Part shown: positions 10,555 to 21,229 of the stretch, piece after piece | How the letters are laid out: every line of letters starts with the position of its first letter | Numbering within the stretch: position 1 is the first letter of the stretch | From: Desmodus rotundus | Taxonomy: Eukaryota > Chordata > Mammalia > Chiroptera > Phyllostomidae | Direction of reading: 5' to 3' | Assembly (NCBI RefSeq): GCF_022682495.2 | Contig: NC_071393.1 | Location: forward strand, 96,709,010-96,773,009 | DNA: 64,000 bases | Notes under the pieces: generated by a model | What the model was told of the DNA's origin: nothing | Seen by the model: only the letters and a program-made list of their open reading frames with translations | Databases searched by the model: none | Position numbers and translations under genes: made by a program

Positions 10555-10969
10555 GGGGAGAGGGGGGCCCCTCTTCGCCCCTGTACAGCCTCGGACCCCA
10601 ATTGTGATTACAATGTAGCAATTTCGCTGGCGCTGGCCCCGCGCTCCCCGTCCCGTCCACTTCTGAAACTTGTTCCTAATGACAAAGTGGCTATGTGCAA
10701 TGGATATAAATGTACTGTGAGTCTCTTGGTTCAGTATTGAGTTTACCTTAATTTATTTATGCCGTATGTTATTTTGCTTCCTTTCCATGGACCTACTTCC
10801 TGTCCCGTTTTACAGTCCCTTTGGGTTTTGCTTTGTTTATTTTTTGTTGTAATCTCTTGATGTAACAGCACTTTAAAAAAAGGGCGACAACTGACTCACG
10901 AGATGGAGACCACCTTGAGCCTGTTTGAGGAGACCACCCTGTATCCGTGACTTTTGTTTTGTTTTTAAT

Positions 10970-10975
10970 AATAAA
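10970..10975 (+). terminator. Distal SKOR1 poly(A) signal (AATAAA)
   Basis: AATAAA follows a T-rich tract and lies just before an A-run, about 700 nt after the stop. It is the best candidate for the main end of the transcript. Confidence 0.75.
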
Positions 10976-10999
10976 AAAAAAATCTGTCACTTCCTGAGG

Positions 11000-12870
11000 C
11001 AGTGGAAGTGGGGGCTGGGCCTGGGGGAGTGCGGTCAGGTGGTCGGAGACGAACTAAGGGCTGCGCAACAGGTGGAGCGTGGGAAGAGCAGCACGGGTTC
11101 TGGGGCGCCTGGGCTGGGAATTGCACCCGCTCAGGGGGGCGGCAGCGAGCATATGACCTCGCCCCCGGTCCTGGAGGCGCACCCCACAGGGCAACCCCTT
11201 TCGGCGTTTAGGGCCCTCCTTTGGTCCCACGCCCGGGTAAAGAGGACGACGACAGCATGGTTCCTGGAGCCGTGGTCTCTGACTCTTCTCTCGAGCGCTC
11301 TCGGCGGACGGAAGTGTTTATTCGTGTCATTTCTAGCCTGCCCCACCTGGGAGGTCACCTCCAGGGCGCTCAGAGACGGGGCGCTGCCCGGAATCCGGGA
11401 AGGAGGGTTGCCAGAAGGCGCGGACACAGCAGACCTGGTCCTGGAGGATGGGGCTGGGAGGGGTAGGCCTGGAAAGGCTAGAGGAGACTCGACGGCGGGG
11501 CACAGACGCTCCCCGACGGGAAGGAGCCTTGGAAGAATTTAACACACCGTACCTTTTAGTACGAGTGGGTTTGAGGACGTGGAGGGTGAAGCCTAGCAGC
11601 CGCAGAGGTCCAGGTCGCCGAGCTCGCCAGGCCCCGAGGGGATGGGGGTGGCAGGGCGTACCGGCCGCGGTTAACCAGGCCTCACCTGACCCGGGACCTC
11701 AGTTTCCACAACGCACCTGCTGGTGGGGCTACAGGTAAAGAATGGAAACTGCAGCGCACTTTTTGCAGTGGGGGAACAGGAAAGTGTGAACGCATTGGGA
11801 GAGGGCACAGTATTGGGAACCACGCAGGCCTGGCTTCCAGTTTCACCTCCTTGGCTGACTAGCGGGGGTGCCCTGTTCCTAGGCCTCGGATCCGGCCCTT
11901 GTAGAATAATATGCAGGCCCCTCTCTCGGTGGAAGCGCTCTGGAAGGGAAGCAGAGTGCAGGGCAGCAGCGGCCCGCGGACCCCGCCCTCCCGACACACT
12001 CGGGCTCTCCGGGTGCGTGGGTCTCCGGGAAGCGCGGGGCGCCCGGCGCGGAGACCCTGGAGACCGGCGTGCGGGTCCACACCGCCCGGAAAGCATCTGG
12101 GGCCGGTAAGTTTGACGGTGGGTCGTCTAGAGGGCCTGGAGCGTAGCTGGCGAGCAGGGGTGCGCGCTCGAAGCCGCCAGGAAGGGTTGCAGCCGGGGAG
12201 CCCATCGCGCGGTCAAGGCAGGTAGCCAGTCCCCAGGGCATCCTGCACTGGGGGCCGGAGTCCTCCAGCCCCAGGTTACTACGAGGGCTAGACAGAGAGG
12301 GCACCTGAGAGAGAATGGTGGTGAGGGCGCCAGGTAAAGGTGAGGCGTCGCGGAGGGAAGTGGCCCCGGGACGCACGACTTCCTGCAGGGACCCTTCAGG
12401 GCGTGGGAACAATTCCTATGAGTGGGGTGGACCACATTCGTCTGCATCGTACCGACGGTGAAATCAGGGTCCAGAGAGGAAGCGATCGCGTGCTCCCGGC
12501 GCGCGGGGGGCGCTGGGGCCCCGCTGGGCCGCGCCGGGGTTGAGGGGTGCGCGCGCCTTCCCCCCTCGGCGCAGCCGCACCTTTGGAAGCCGCGCTTAGG
12601 TGCTTTCTCGGTAAATGGAAAAACTGACTACCCAGGCCGCAAGTTCAGTGGCTGCGGCCCACACAGAGGACCCTAACAAACACTCCTTTTCACCTTTCCT
12701 TTCCGAATTCCCCAAAGTGGAGGGGGAAAGCCGTGGGCGGCGGGGGCCTTGACGGAAAGGGCGCCCCTTTCGGACCGGAATCTCCGCGAGCTGGAGGTGT
12801 AGACGGATCCGACCCAGAAACTCTGTCGCAAAAACCCTCCTGCACTCCCTTCAGAAGTGGTTTGTTCCCC
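11000..12870. other. CpG-rich 3' flank of SKOR1
   Basis: No gene was recognised. CpG density is visibly high from about 11030 to 12600, higher than expected for ordinary intergenic DNA. The many overlapping open frames on both strands reflect GC richness and none encodes a protein I know. Confidence 0.55.
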
Positions 12871-12875
12871 CCAAA

Positions 12876-13065
12876 ATGTTAATAACCAAACGATTGGTAT
12901 GGATGTAATTCTCAATAATTATACGAATTATTGCTGATTGCGGGGCTCGTAGCTACTTTAATTAGTTTACCACATTCTAATTAAGTTAAATGAAACATTA
13001 ATAGGGAAAATATGCTTTAAAAAAACTCAGAATTTTTTCGTGTATTTCTCGCCACAATGTTGCCA
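12876..13065. promoter_or_regulatory. Candidate AT-rich regulatory element
   Basis: A sharply bounded AT-rich block carries repeated homeodomain-type words (ATTA, TTAATTAG, CTAATTAAG) between GC-rich neighbours. It resembles conserved developmental enhancers near transcription-factor genes. Conservation cannot be tested here. Confidence 0.35.
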
Positions 13066-13849
13066 CCTTGCGACGTATTTTAGGCATTACATCCAGGGTC
13101 CGAAGGCCAAAATCTGAGGCGCCTTGTCTTAGGGAGAAAAAGTGGGACTTGGAGAATTGGGAACGCGCTGCGGGGCACAGAATGTCCTCCCAGCAGTTCT
13201 TTCTGGGTATTTAGTTCCGCACCCCGACCCCCGGCTGTGCCCACAGGAGGTGTGACTCTGGTGTCCGAGGTCAGGGGGGTAAAGAACCAGATAAACCATG
13301 TGCCTCCAACCCCCTTTTTCAGCAGGGGAACTTCGGTCCCCTGACAGGGAGGTGCTGTGGGACAGATGGTCTCTGTCATCACCTGTCCCAGCACATCCAG
13401 GGTGAGACACTGAGCGAACCGAAGCTAGGGGAGCCGGTGGAGTCAACATCAGGTTGCTTGATTTTTCACTCCCCTGGGAGAAACCAGTAGGTTGCTCCCT
13501 ACCTCCATTTCCTCTGTAAATTGGGGTAACCGGTAGGCAAAAGACACCTGGAAGACCCCTGGATTCCTGGGACTAATCCCTGTGTTCCCATGAGACTTGG
13601 TTCTTGAGGCTAACAGGGTTCGTTCATTCGCCTGAGTTATGCTTGGTTGTGTGTCTGTTTCCCATAGGGCTTAAGCACCCCTGCAACGAGGACCGAGACT
13701 TGCTCTTCCTCATGACCTCCAGCACAAAGTCCGGTGCCCCACAGGTGCTCAAGAGTTGTCTAATGAATGGGTTCTAACTCTGTGGTTCATCTAGGTGCTG
13801 GAAATGTCTGAGGGAAAGAATCCCTAGATGCTTCTGGTCAGTAGCTACA

Positions 13850-13925
13850 GGGAAGCAATTAAGCTCATTTGCATAAGATTAATTAAGCACACATTTACTG
13901 CTCAGAAGATCCTTCATCAATAGGA
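13850..13925. promoter_or_regulatory. Candidate POU/homeodomain site cluster
   Basis: An exact reverse octamer (ATTTGCAT) lies next to ATTAATTAAG and CAATTAAG within about 50 bases. This density suits POU and homeodomain factors. Function is inferred. Confidence 0.35.
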
Positions 13926-14261
13926 TTAGTTTGGGGGGCAGGTGTCAGGTAAGTGATTATCAACCTAGAACAGGAAAACTTCCTCTTCCAACTGCATCCC
14001 CAAGAGGGTGCTCCTTCGCTCTCTCACATTTCGCCAGGTCACTGGGCACATACCAGTCCCAGCTACCTGGATCTAAAGTATAGCCTTCATCCTTCGCAAA
14101 AATACAACTCCTGCCCTGTAATTCAGAACACTGATAAAGGCAGCCTGGACTTGCATATGTTACCATTAATTCTAAACATCCTTATCACCCACTCTCCACT
14201 CCCCACCTGGCCTACCAAGGTGCTTAGTGTTTGGTTAACTTCACAAACTCTATAGCTAGAG

Positions 14262-14400
14262 TTCCTGAGTCTCAGTTCCCTCTCTGCCACTGACAAGTTG
14301 TGTGACATTGGGCAAGTTGTTGAATCTCTCTGTGCCTCAGCTTCCCTATCTATAATATGAGGCACAAAGAATACCTACTTCACAGAACTGTGCATAGCCG
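14262..14400 (+). repeat. MIR SINE remnant
   Basis: The MIR core is recognisable: gtgtgacattgggcaagttg followed by the ctctgtgcctcag-type segment and a degraded tail. Confidence 0.7.
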
Positions 14401-14440
14401 GGAGAGCCAGCCAGCATTCTGGCTTTTCCGGGACTAGGAA

Positions 14441-15046
14441 TTGCCTGTCTTTCCTAATTTCTGCTCCGAGACTGGTCATGCCAAGAATGATGAGTTTCTT
14501 CAGAAGGAGAGAGAGCCACACCAACATTGGTTGTCTCCTTATTTGGCATCCCAGAAAGAGACATTTAAAACCACTCACCTAATTGCTCAAGTGGCCTCCA
14601 AAGAAGAACCACAGGCACCTTTGGAGGAAGAAAGGAAAACCAAAGATTGTCCTCTAACTCCATGCATTGGAAGCCATGAGCGGAGGAGTAGGCGCAAGGG
14701 GGAGTCCCACAGACAGACCCCTATTCTCAGCTGTTACCTCAGAAGGATCATTTCACCCCCACTGAAGAGAGCAGAAATGGATCCTGGATCGAACACTGCA
14801 TGGCAGCTCCAAGCGCCCACCGGGAGCTACCCTCCACTGCCCCTCCTAGACACTGGGGCTCTGCCTCTGACTGCCTGTTTTGACTGTCCTGGCACAGAGG
14901 CTGGGAACTCTGCCACCACTGGAGGCCCTCCGACTGGGCTCCCAGAGGCTGCAGGGACCACCCAGAGGACTATGTGCATGCTCAGGCACCATCAAAGATT
15001 AAGCACCAACACTTTTCTCCTAGGAAAAAAATTGATATTTCAATAA
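14441..15046 (+). other. 201-codon open frame of unknown status
   Basis: The frame begins at ATG 14441 and ends with TAA just where an AATAAA hexamer (15042-15047) occurs. No domain, signal peptide or membrane segment was recognised; the product is Pro/Thr/Arg-rich and low-complexity in places. It may be chance, or part of a noncoding transcript ending at that hexamer. The density of splice and start signals is unremarkable. Confidence 0.2.
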
Positions 15047-15194
15047 AACGTTGACAGTCATCACAGGAAACATGAACTTTGTTGGACTTTTTTTCCTTCT
15101 CACTTTACTAGTTAGGAGTGTGATTTTTGCGATTGAATTGTCCGGGGGTAGGTCTCCCATCTTTTCAGGTCTGTGTCTTTAAACATCTCAGGCC

Positions 15195-15378
15195 TTGCCT
15201 CAGCCGCTTACTAGTTACATAACCTTGCCCAGGTCACTGTAACTCTCAGTGTCTCCTGTAAAATAGTGACAGGGCAAGGCTGTCAGAAATATTAAAATGA
15301 GATATTAGTGAAGCCCTTGGCACGTGTTATATGCCCAATGAGAAGTAGGCATCATCATCATCATTATTATTATTAAGG
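15195..15378 (+). repeat. MIR SINE with ATC/ATT tail
   Basis: The MIR core (cttactagttacataacctt, then the gtctcctgtaaaatag segment) runs into an ATC then ATT trinucleotide run at 15350-15375, as MIR tails often do. Confidence 0.75.
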
Positions 15379-15743
15379 TTCAGGGGCAGTATAAGGGGTC
15401 AGTCTTGGTCCAAGTTCCTGTTTTGGATCGCTTTATGTGCACCGTAGCACTAAAGTCCTGTTATGTTTTTGGACCTGTCATGGATCAACTTTGGTAAGGC
15501 CATTTGCTTAGGTGTACGAGACGGCAGAACTCAGGATAATGCAGAGGAACGCAGAGGCAAGATGCAAAAGATAAGGCTGGGCTTCAAAGGCCAGATGGGA
15601 AGGCACGCAAACAAACGAATCTACCCACCATCCCTCTTCCCTTCTCCTGGGACTAGTTTCCTTCGTGACAAACAAAAGAACCTGTAAGTGAACAATGTGT
15701 GCATCCAGAAGCTTACTGTGCACCCGGGTAAACCTCTCAACAC

Positions 15744-15748
15744 AAAAA
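15744..15748 (-). terminator. Pol III terminator of U6 (T5)
   Basis: Five Ts on the minus strand directly after the U6 coding end form the standard Pol III termination signal and supply the U6 oligo(U) tail. Confidence 0.9.
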
Positions 15749-15793
15749 TATGGAACGCTTCACGAATTTGCGTGTCATCCTTGCGCAGGGGCC

Positions 15794-15844
<51 letters not shown>

Positions 15845-15850
15845 GAGCAC
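15744..15850 (-). ncRNA. RNU6-1: U6 spliceosomal snRNA gene, apparently functional
   Basis: The minus strand from 15850 to 15744 reads as full-length 107-nt U6 snRNA without any mismatch that I can see to the human sequence as I recall it. It starts GTGCTCGCTTCGG, includes the ATACAGAGAAGATTAGCATG core that pairs with the 5' splice site and U2, and ends in T5. U6 forms the catalytic centre of the spliceosome. Unlike the many dispersed U6 pseudogenes, this copy has a full external Pol III promoter: TATA, PSE and a distal octamer plus SPH. It lies about 4.8 kb beyond the SKOR1 poly(A) signal. From memory, human RNU6-1 also sits a few kb from SKOR1 at 15q23, so orthology is likely. The symbol relies on that synteny. 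Confidence 0.93.
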
Positions 15851-15873
15851 GGTTGTAAGGCCTTGTTACAAAA

Positions 15874-15881
15874 TATATAAA
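15874..15881 (-). promoter_or_regulatory. U6 TATA box (TTTATATA)
   Basis: The minus-strand TTTATATA spans -31 to -24 relative to the U6 start at 15850, the position that specifies Pol III rather than Pol II on snRNA promoters. Confidence 0.9.
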
Positions 15882-15895
15882 GTCCATGGTGTCAA

Positions 15896-15914
15896 AACTT
15901 TTACACTTATGGTG
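15896..15914 (-). promoter_or_regulatory. U6 proximal sequence element (PSE)
   Basis: The minus strand reads CACCATAAGTGTAAAAGTT at -64 to -46. It matches the vertebrate snRNA PSE pattern (CACC, then T/A spacing, then AAAAG) bound by SNAPc. Confidence 0.9.
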
Positions 15915-16046
15915 GCTATACTGTGTACTTTATTTAGACTCCAAAATGTTTAACTTACAGTTTCCTGTATAATGCCTACTGTAATTATATTTTTGTGATT
16001 ATTTTCCTGTTAAATCTAATTGTCTTCCTAACGCTGTTCATTATAT

Positions 16047-16075
16047 ATGCAAACGAAGGGACCATGGGAAATTGG
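16047..16075 (-). promoter_or_regulatory. U6 distal sequence element (octamer + SPH)
   Basis: The minus strand carries GTTTGCAT, one base from the octamer, at -204 to -197. Beside it, more distally (about -223 to -208), is TTTCCCATGGTCCC, an SPH/ZNF143-like site. Their order and distance from the start match the human U6 enhancer. Confidence 0.75.
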
Positions 16076-16079
16076 CTCT

Positions 16080-16570
16080 CCAACGCCCGACCTCTCAGCG
16101 GCCCTCGGAAGACACTAGCAGTCACGCTAGGTCACGTGGAGCGTGCCGCGGCCCACCTCTTCCGCGCCAGTCCAATTAGGCGCGGAGGAGTCGGTCTGGA
16201 GCTCCTCCCCGAGCGCGGAGGAGGGAACGCGGCGGCCGAAACGCGGCAGCGCAGAGGCCCCGAAACTACGTGGTGCAGCTTGTGCGCGGCGCGAATGCAC
16301 TTTTTTAGGCTAGAGGCTATATGGTGCCTCTGAAATTCCTACAGAATCCTGGTCCGAGGCCCCGAAACGTTTTCGAGATGCTGTTCGGGCTGGTCCATCC
16401 CACGCGCCTGGACCCGTGACCCTTGGGAGAGCTGGAGCCGTCGATCGTGAACCGGAAGGGGCTGCGTAGGGGCGACCGCCACCTTGGGATGGGCCAGGGC
16501 GCGCCGCCCCTTCCCCTGGGGTTCTCAGGGCCAGCGCTCCCCGCCCCGTACCCCCCCAGGCTTTCCATTG
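16080..16570. promoter_or_regulatory. CpG-rich block upstream of U6
   Basis: This CpG-dense segment of about 500 bp is bounded by AT-rich U6 flank on the left and ordinary DNA after a G-run at 16587-16598. It directly abuts the U6 distal element. It could be a Pol II promoter or open chromatin shared with U6; no downstream exon was recognised. Confidence 0.45.
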
Positions 16571-16837
16571 TGTGACTCGGAGGACGGGGGGGGGGGGGTG
16601 GCTGTCGGGGAAAGGACACCACCCTTTGATCCAGCACCGGGACAGACCCTTACTGCCATTCCCGTTAATGCCAGTAGTAGAAGAAGTTGGGGTTCCGATG
16701 CAAGTCTGGTTTCAGATACTGATCTTTTCCCTTTCACTGTGGAACTCAGAAAAGATTTGGGACCAGGAGTGCGGTCTCCTTTTTACCTCTTAGGCAATAT
16801 TCCCCAGGCCTGATCAGCCCCGACTTTACTTCCTGCC

Positions 16838-17000
16838 TTCATTCGTTCACCAAATGTTGAACACCTGAGATGTCAGCGCTGGGGCCACAGGGGTGAACAA
16901 GTGGTTAGGGTTGCTGTGGAAATGGAGCTTCCATTCCAGCAAGGGAGCCAGGAAAGAGCATTCTCAGGGCTGAACCCGGCTAGAAAGAAAAAACATGGGG
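16838..17000 (-). repeat. L2 LINE fragment
   Basis: The text resembles the reverse of the L2 3' region: tcattcgttcaccaaatgtt, then a tgaacacctg segment, then ctggggccacaggggtgaac and a catggagctt-type segment. Confidence 0.55.
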
Positions 17001-17329
17001 CGTAGAGAGTGAGTGGGGAGTGAAGGCCGCCTTAGTGGGTGGGCAGGGGACATTTAAGCTGTCATTTGATAATAGGGAGACAGCGTGAGAGTTCCAGGCA
17101 GAGAAAGACCTTGGAGCCACCTGAGTCAGTTTCACCCACCCGGGCCAGTCTTTAAGGGGAGGCGGCTGTGGAGGTATTTCGTGCACTGTGGGAGTGGAGG
17201 GCCCCATTCAGCCACAGCCAGGGAGCTCCGGGCCAGGCTTCTGGGGACTTTGGAGGCCCCTCCCCCACCTGTCTTTAGTGAAATGGAAATCGGGCTCAGG
17301 CTGCCCAACTTCTCATCTGACCTCTCTCT

Positions 17330-17510
17330 AAGCAGTAAGTGAACGCAAATCTCAGAGTGCTAATATGGCTTTTATTGAGCGAAAAGAGCTAATTTGGGCA
17401 ATGATGTTTCCCTCAGATTTACAAAAGGGAATTGCAAATAACGGAAAAGCGTATTAGCATTGATGGGAGATGATGCTAATCTTCAATTACATTTATTTGG
17501 AAGGAGAGGC
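17330..17510. promoter_or_regulatory. Candidate conserved AT-rich element
   Basis: AT-rich, non-repetitive sequence carries GAGCTAATTTG, GCAAATAACG, TATTAGCATTGATG and CTTCAATTACATTT words resembling homeodomain and POU sites. No repeat family was recognised. Function is inferred. Confidence 0.3.
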
Positions 17511-20030
17511 TTTTCGACACAGTCGATGCACACACGTGTCATGGTGACAGGTACATCCTGTGGGTTCATAACCGCCTTATTGCAGAAAGCAGCAGGAGAT
17601 GGACCAGGATGTTCATTTCTGCCACACGATCGTGTTATTTTGAGCCAGAGGTGGGTTTTTTGTTTGCCTGTTTGTTTTTTTGTATTGAGCAATTGTGGTA
17701 CAGAGGAGAGAGCTGAGTTGTGGTTCCTGTCCCTCCCTACACCTGTCTGTGACCTTGGCCAACTGCCAGGCCCTCTCTGGTCTTCTTTTGTCTCCTGCAA
17801 AGTGGGGAACTTCTCTAGAGATTATCTTTAGCATCTCTTTCAGCTTTGAATTGCTGTGATTTTTGTAACTGGGTAACTGAAGAACTTTTTTTGAGACTGT
17901 AATTAGCAACATGTAAAAATTCAACCTTCTTTTGTTTTCTATTCTAGAAGGGTGGGGAATGCTGGTCATCCGTGGGGCATGAAAACCCCAGGAATAGTCC
18001 ACAGGGGCTGTTGTGGACCGAGGGTCTGGTCCTGCTGAACCATATAACACTTGCCCCTGAGCCCTGAAGGCCCGTTGTGGAGGAGGCGGGTGGGAGGCGA
18101 GAGGGAAGGAAATGGGTTTTATGTGGCATGAAGCTGCAGGAGAGGAGATACATGGAGGGATTCAGTGAGGGTCAGCCAAAGGGATCATGACTTCCAGGGA
18201 GGTCTAAGCTCCCAAAGACCCCCCGAGGGGACAGATGCTAAAGGAGTGTATAGGGGCCAGAGAGGACTGACACTGGTCAGCAGTCTCAGCGCTTCGGGTT
18301 AAGCAGGCTCCTGCCAGCTCTCAGAGCTGTTGGCTTCTCTCCACTCTGTACTCTTGAGGCTGCCCGAGTCCCAACAGCCTTCCCTGAGTATCCTGAGCTG
18401 CAGCACCCCAAGAGATGAGAAGTGGTTCTCCTGATCCTGTCTGAAGTGGCACTTCCCACCACTCTAGTGGGAGTGGACAAAGCCAGCTTTAATTTGATTT
18501 TGAACAATGAAGAGTTGTGTAGTTTCATAGAGAAACTATGTCAGTGGAGACATGAGATCTTAGAATTCTCTAAAGTGATGGTATTCTCCCTGCAGCCAGA
18601 GAACATCGAGTGTTTTCATATATCATTTCATTTGAAGTGAGAAGGTCAAGGGACTCCCATCAGCCCCAGTAGAGGGAAGAAGAAGCAGGGACGTGGAGAG
18701 ACGCAGCCTTGGCCTTCTCCGTACTGGGAACTCTGGGGGTGAAAGGCATTGGTGGCTTTCCTGGATTTTAGGGCAGGAACGTGCCAAGTTCACAGGCCCG
18801 ACACAGAAGCTCCAACGGCCCAGACCCACACCCTAGGCTGCCAGAAGCCCCTCTGAGCAGCTCATTCTCTGATTTAAGCCGTGTCATTGTAACATTTTCC
18901 AGTGTACTCTCTCACCTAAACCACTTCAGCATGAATGAGTTTTTCCAAAGTTTCCTCCTTTGCCTCCCAGGAAAGGGGGTTGGGAGGAGAGGTGAGGCAG
19001 GTAAAACAGGGTCTGTGAGTCCACAGCTCAGAAGGTGGCCTGAGGGAAGAGGTGGGGTCTGCTGTGGCCAGCAGACCACTCATGTGAGGACTCAGAGGGA
19101 GTTTCTCCTGAACTGTGTCCTGGAGTTCTTGCTTTTCTGGTTTGGCCCCTACTGTGGTTAGATCAATTATACTAATCCATCCCAGATTCCCAATCGCAGT
19201 GGTGCCCTTTAATCCTGCCCATTCCCCAGTTTGCATCTGGAGGCAGTGCATAGCCCAGACCACGCCTTTCACTATTCCCCAGATCTCTTCTCTGTGCGAA
19301 TCTGGCTGCTTTCCCACCTGTAGGATGAGAACTCAGCTGCCTGCTTAGCAGGGCTATTTGAAGATTAAATGCAGGATTGAATGGGAAAGGCCCTAGCATG
19401 TTAGATGAGCTGATTCATGTGAAATATTATTAGACTAGGTCTTGGGCATGTGGGAAGTACATGGTAGGTATAAAAATACTCAATACATAACCACTTCCTT
19501 ACTCCCCTTTTCCTTTTCTGAATTTTGCAACTGTGGATGAAACACAAGTTTTTGAAAAGTAAAAAAAACTCCCCACCCCCTTTTACCCACTATGGGTACT
19601 TTTTTTTAGCTACAATGAAATTTTCTTTTCTAGTACCTCATTTTCTTAGCGTTTTTTATTTCTCCTTTTCTTAGCTACTATGAGGGCTGTTTTCACCCAG
19701 AAGTCTCTAATCCTTTGAGTCTGAGTTACAGAAGAGCCTGGTTAAAATGCAGTTATGTTGCCAGAAAGGGACACCACATAGACTCGCTGACTCCTGTTCA
19801 CTCAGCTGCATATGAGTCCTTGCCCTTTAAGACCAACACAGGGTCTTCTGATGTTCTACTTCATTCCAATGTCTCCAAGACAGGTACAGGGGAGTTTATG
19901 ATTTTTGTTTTACTGATGGGGAAAACCTAGGCCTAGGGGGGCAAAGTGGCGCAGCTGGTCAGTCACACTGGAGTTTGCTCTCTGATCTCTCTCAGCTCTT
20001 TGCACCTACATGAAAATGGAAGTACAATTT
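17511..20030. other. Intergenic, little recognised
   Basis: No gene or firm repeat was seen. A weak MIR-like piece lies near 19300-19440. The open frames here (for example 18781-19161) have no recognisable product. Confidence 0.5.
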
Positions 20031-20040
20031 CAGGGGTCCG

Positions 20041-20096
20041 GGAAACTCTAAAATCTCTCTTTCTGTTGGGAAACTCTAAAATCTCTCTTTCTGTTG
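20041..20096. repeat. 28-bp direct tandem duplication
   Basis: Two perfect adjacent copies of a unit starting ggaaactctaaaatc and ending ctgttg, indicating a recent local slippage duplication. Confidence 0.9.
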
Positions 20097-20689
20097 TTGT
20101 AAAGCCTCCATTGATGCCTGATTATTTTGAGCTGTTACTATATTAAGGGTTCACCACGATTTAGTTTAAGACTCCCTTCTCTGTCAATCCCAGGGTGGCC
20201 TAAGAGCGTGAGGTGTTTAGGTTTAGGTTTTAGAAGGTACTCTCTGAAAGAGGGTCCAAAAGAAATGCCAAGTCCAAGTTCAAGATCTGCCAGCATCTTG
20301 GTGGCTCTGTCCGTTTCTCTTTGTGAGGTTGCAGGGTAGGAGAAGAGCGACACCTTGTCCAAATCCTTGCTGCCCCACGTCACGCTGACAGCCACTGTGG
20401 TGTGGGGCAAAACTGCAATGGCTTTGAGCCAAGAAGAGCCATATTTATGGCATAGCAATAAGCCTCAGTTCCCTCATCTCTCAAATGGAAATAATGATTT
20501 CCCTTTTTGCTTTCATTGGGTCATGAAGCCCCATGGGAAATTCCAGTGTGAAGTGCTTCGTGGCAGAAGGTAGGAATATTGGCTTGTTAGACACCCATTC
20601 TAGCCCCAGGCAGTTAAACGCTTCCCTCACCTGGTGAGTGAGGCTTGTGTGCATCTGGAGCAGACCTACAAAATACAAGCACCAAGATG

Positions 20690-20940
20690 AACCATCACAT
20701 TGTATTAATATTTTCACACCACTTAACTCTCATTAAAATGTACTTTGCTGAATTTAATATGTGATTTCAAATGACACAACATATTAAGTGCTTAATATAC
20801 TAGAAATTATGAAACTATTATCGTCGATGCCACATGAAATAATTAGACTGAATTAAACTTTAGCAGCCAAGTGAAGGAAAGACTTCAACTTATAATGTCT
20901 TAAAGTAGCTTAAGCCACCACTGTAATCCCCAAAATAAAC
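20690..20940. other. AT-rich non-repetitive stretch
   Basis: The stretch contains many TTAAT/ATTA words (attaatattttcac, ttaagtgcttaatatac, aataattagactgaattaaa). It could be a conserved noncoding element; nothing else is recognised. Confidence 0.25.
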
Positions 20941-21229
20941 GTCCAGAAATTAGGATCTTTAAATAAAAACTGAAACCTAATCTCTCCCTACTCCCAACTG
21001 TTCTGGGCTTTGGGGGTGCTGAGTGTTGTTGCCTTGGGGAAGTGAGGGGCTCTGGGACCCACCCCGGGCAGGGTGTTAGGGGCAGGGCTCCAGCGTCCTC
21101 CTCCCCTGGCCTGGTGGGAATGACTCACGTGGCTAGAGTAAGGAGGAAGGCCTTCTGCCGAAGTGACAAACTGGTCTTCTTTACCCCAAATTAGTCTAAT
21201 GACAAATTAAAAATGAAAAGAAAACCACC

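Larger units (their letters stand above)
10262..10995 (+). other. SKOR1: SKOR1 3' untranslated region
   Basis: The UTR runs from the stop codon to just after the distal poly(A) signal at 10970-10975. The last 400 bases are AT-rich and low in CpG compared with the coding part. It carries three exact TGTAAATA motifs and several microRNA-seed-like words. The exact cleavage site is not determinable here. Confidence 0.85.

Noticed and set aside
15744..15850. U6 pseudogene
   Set aside because: Full promoter elements at correct spacing and an undamaged sequence argue for a functional gene.
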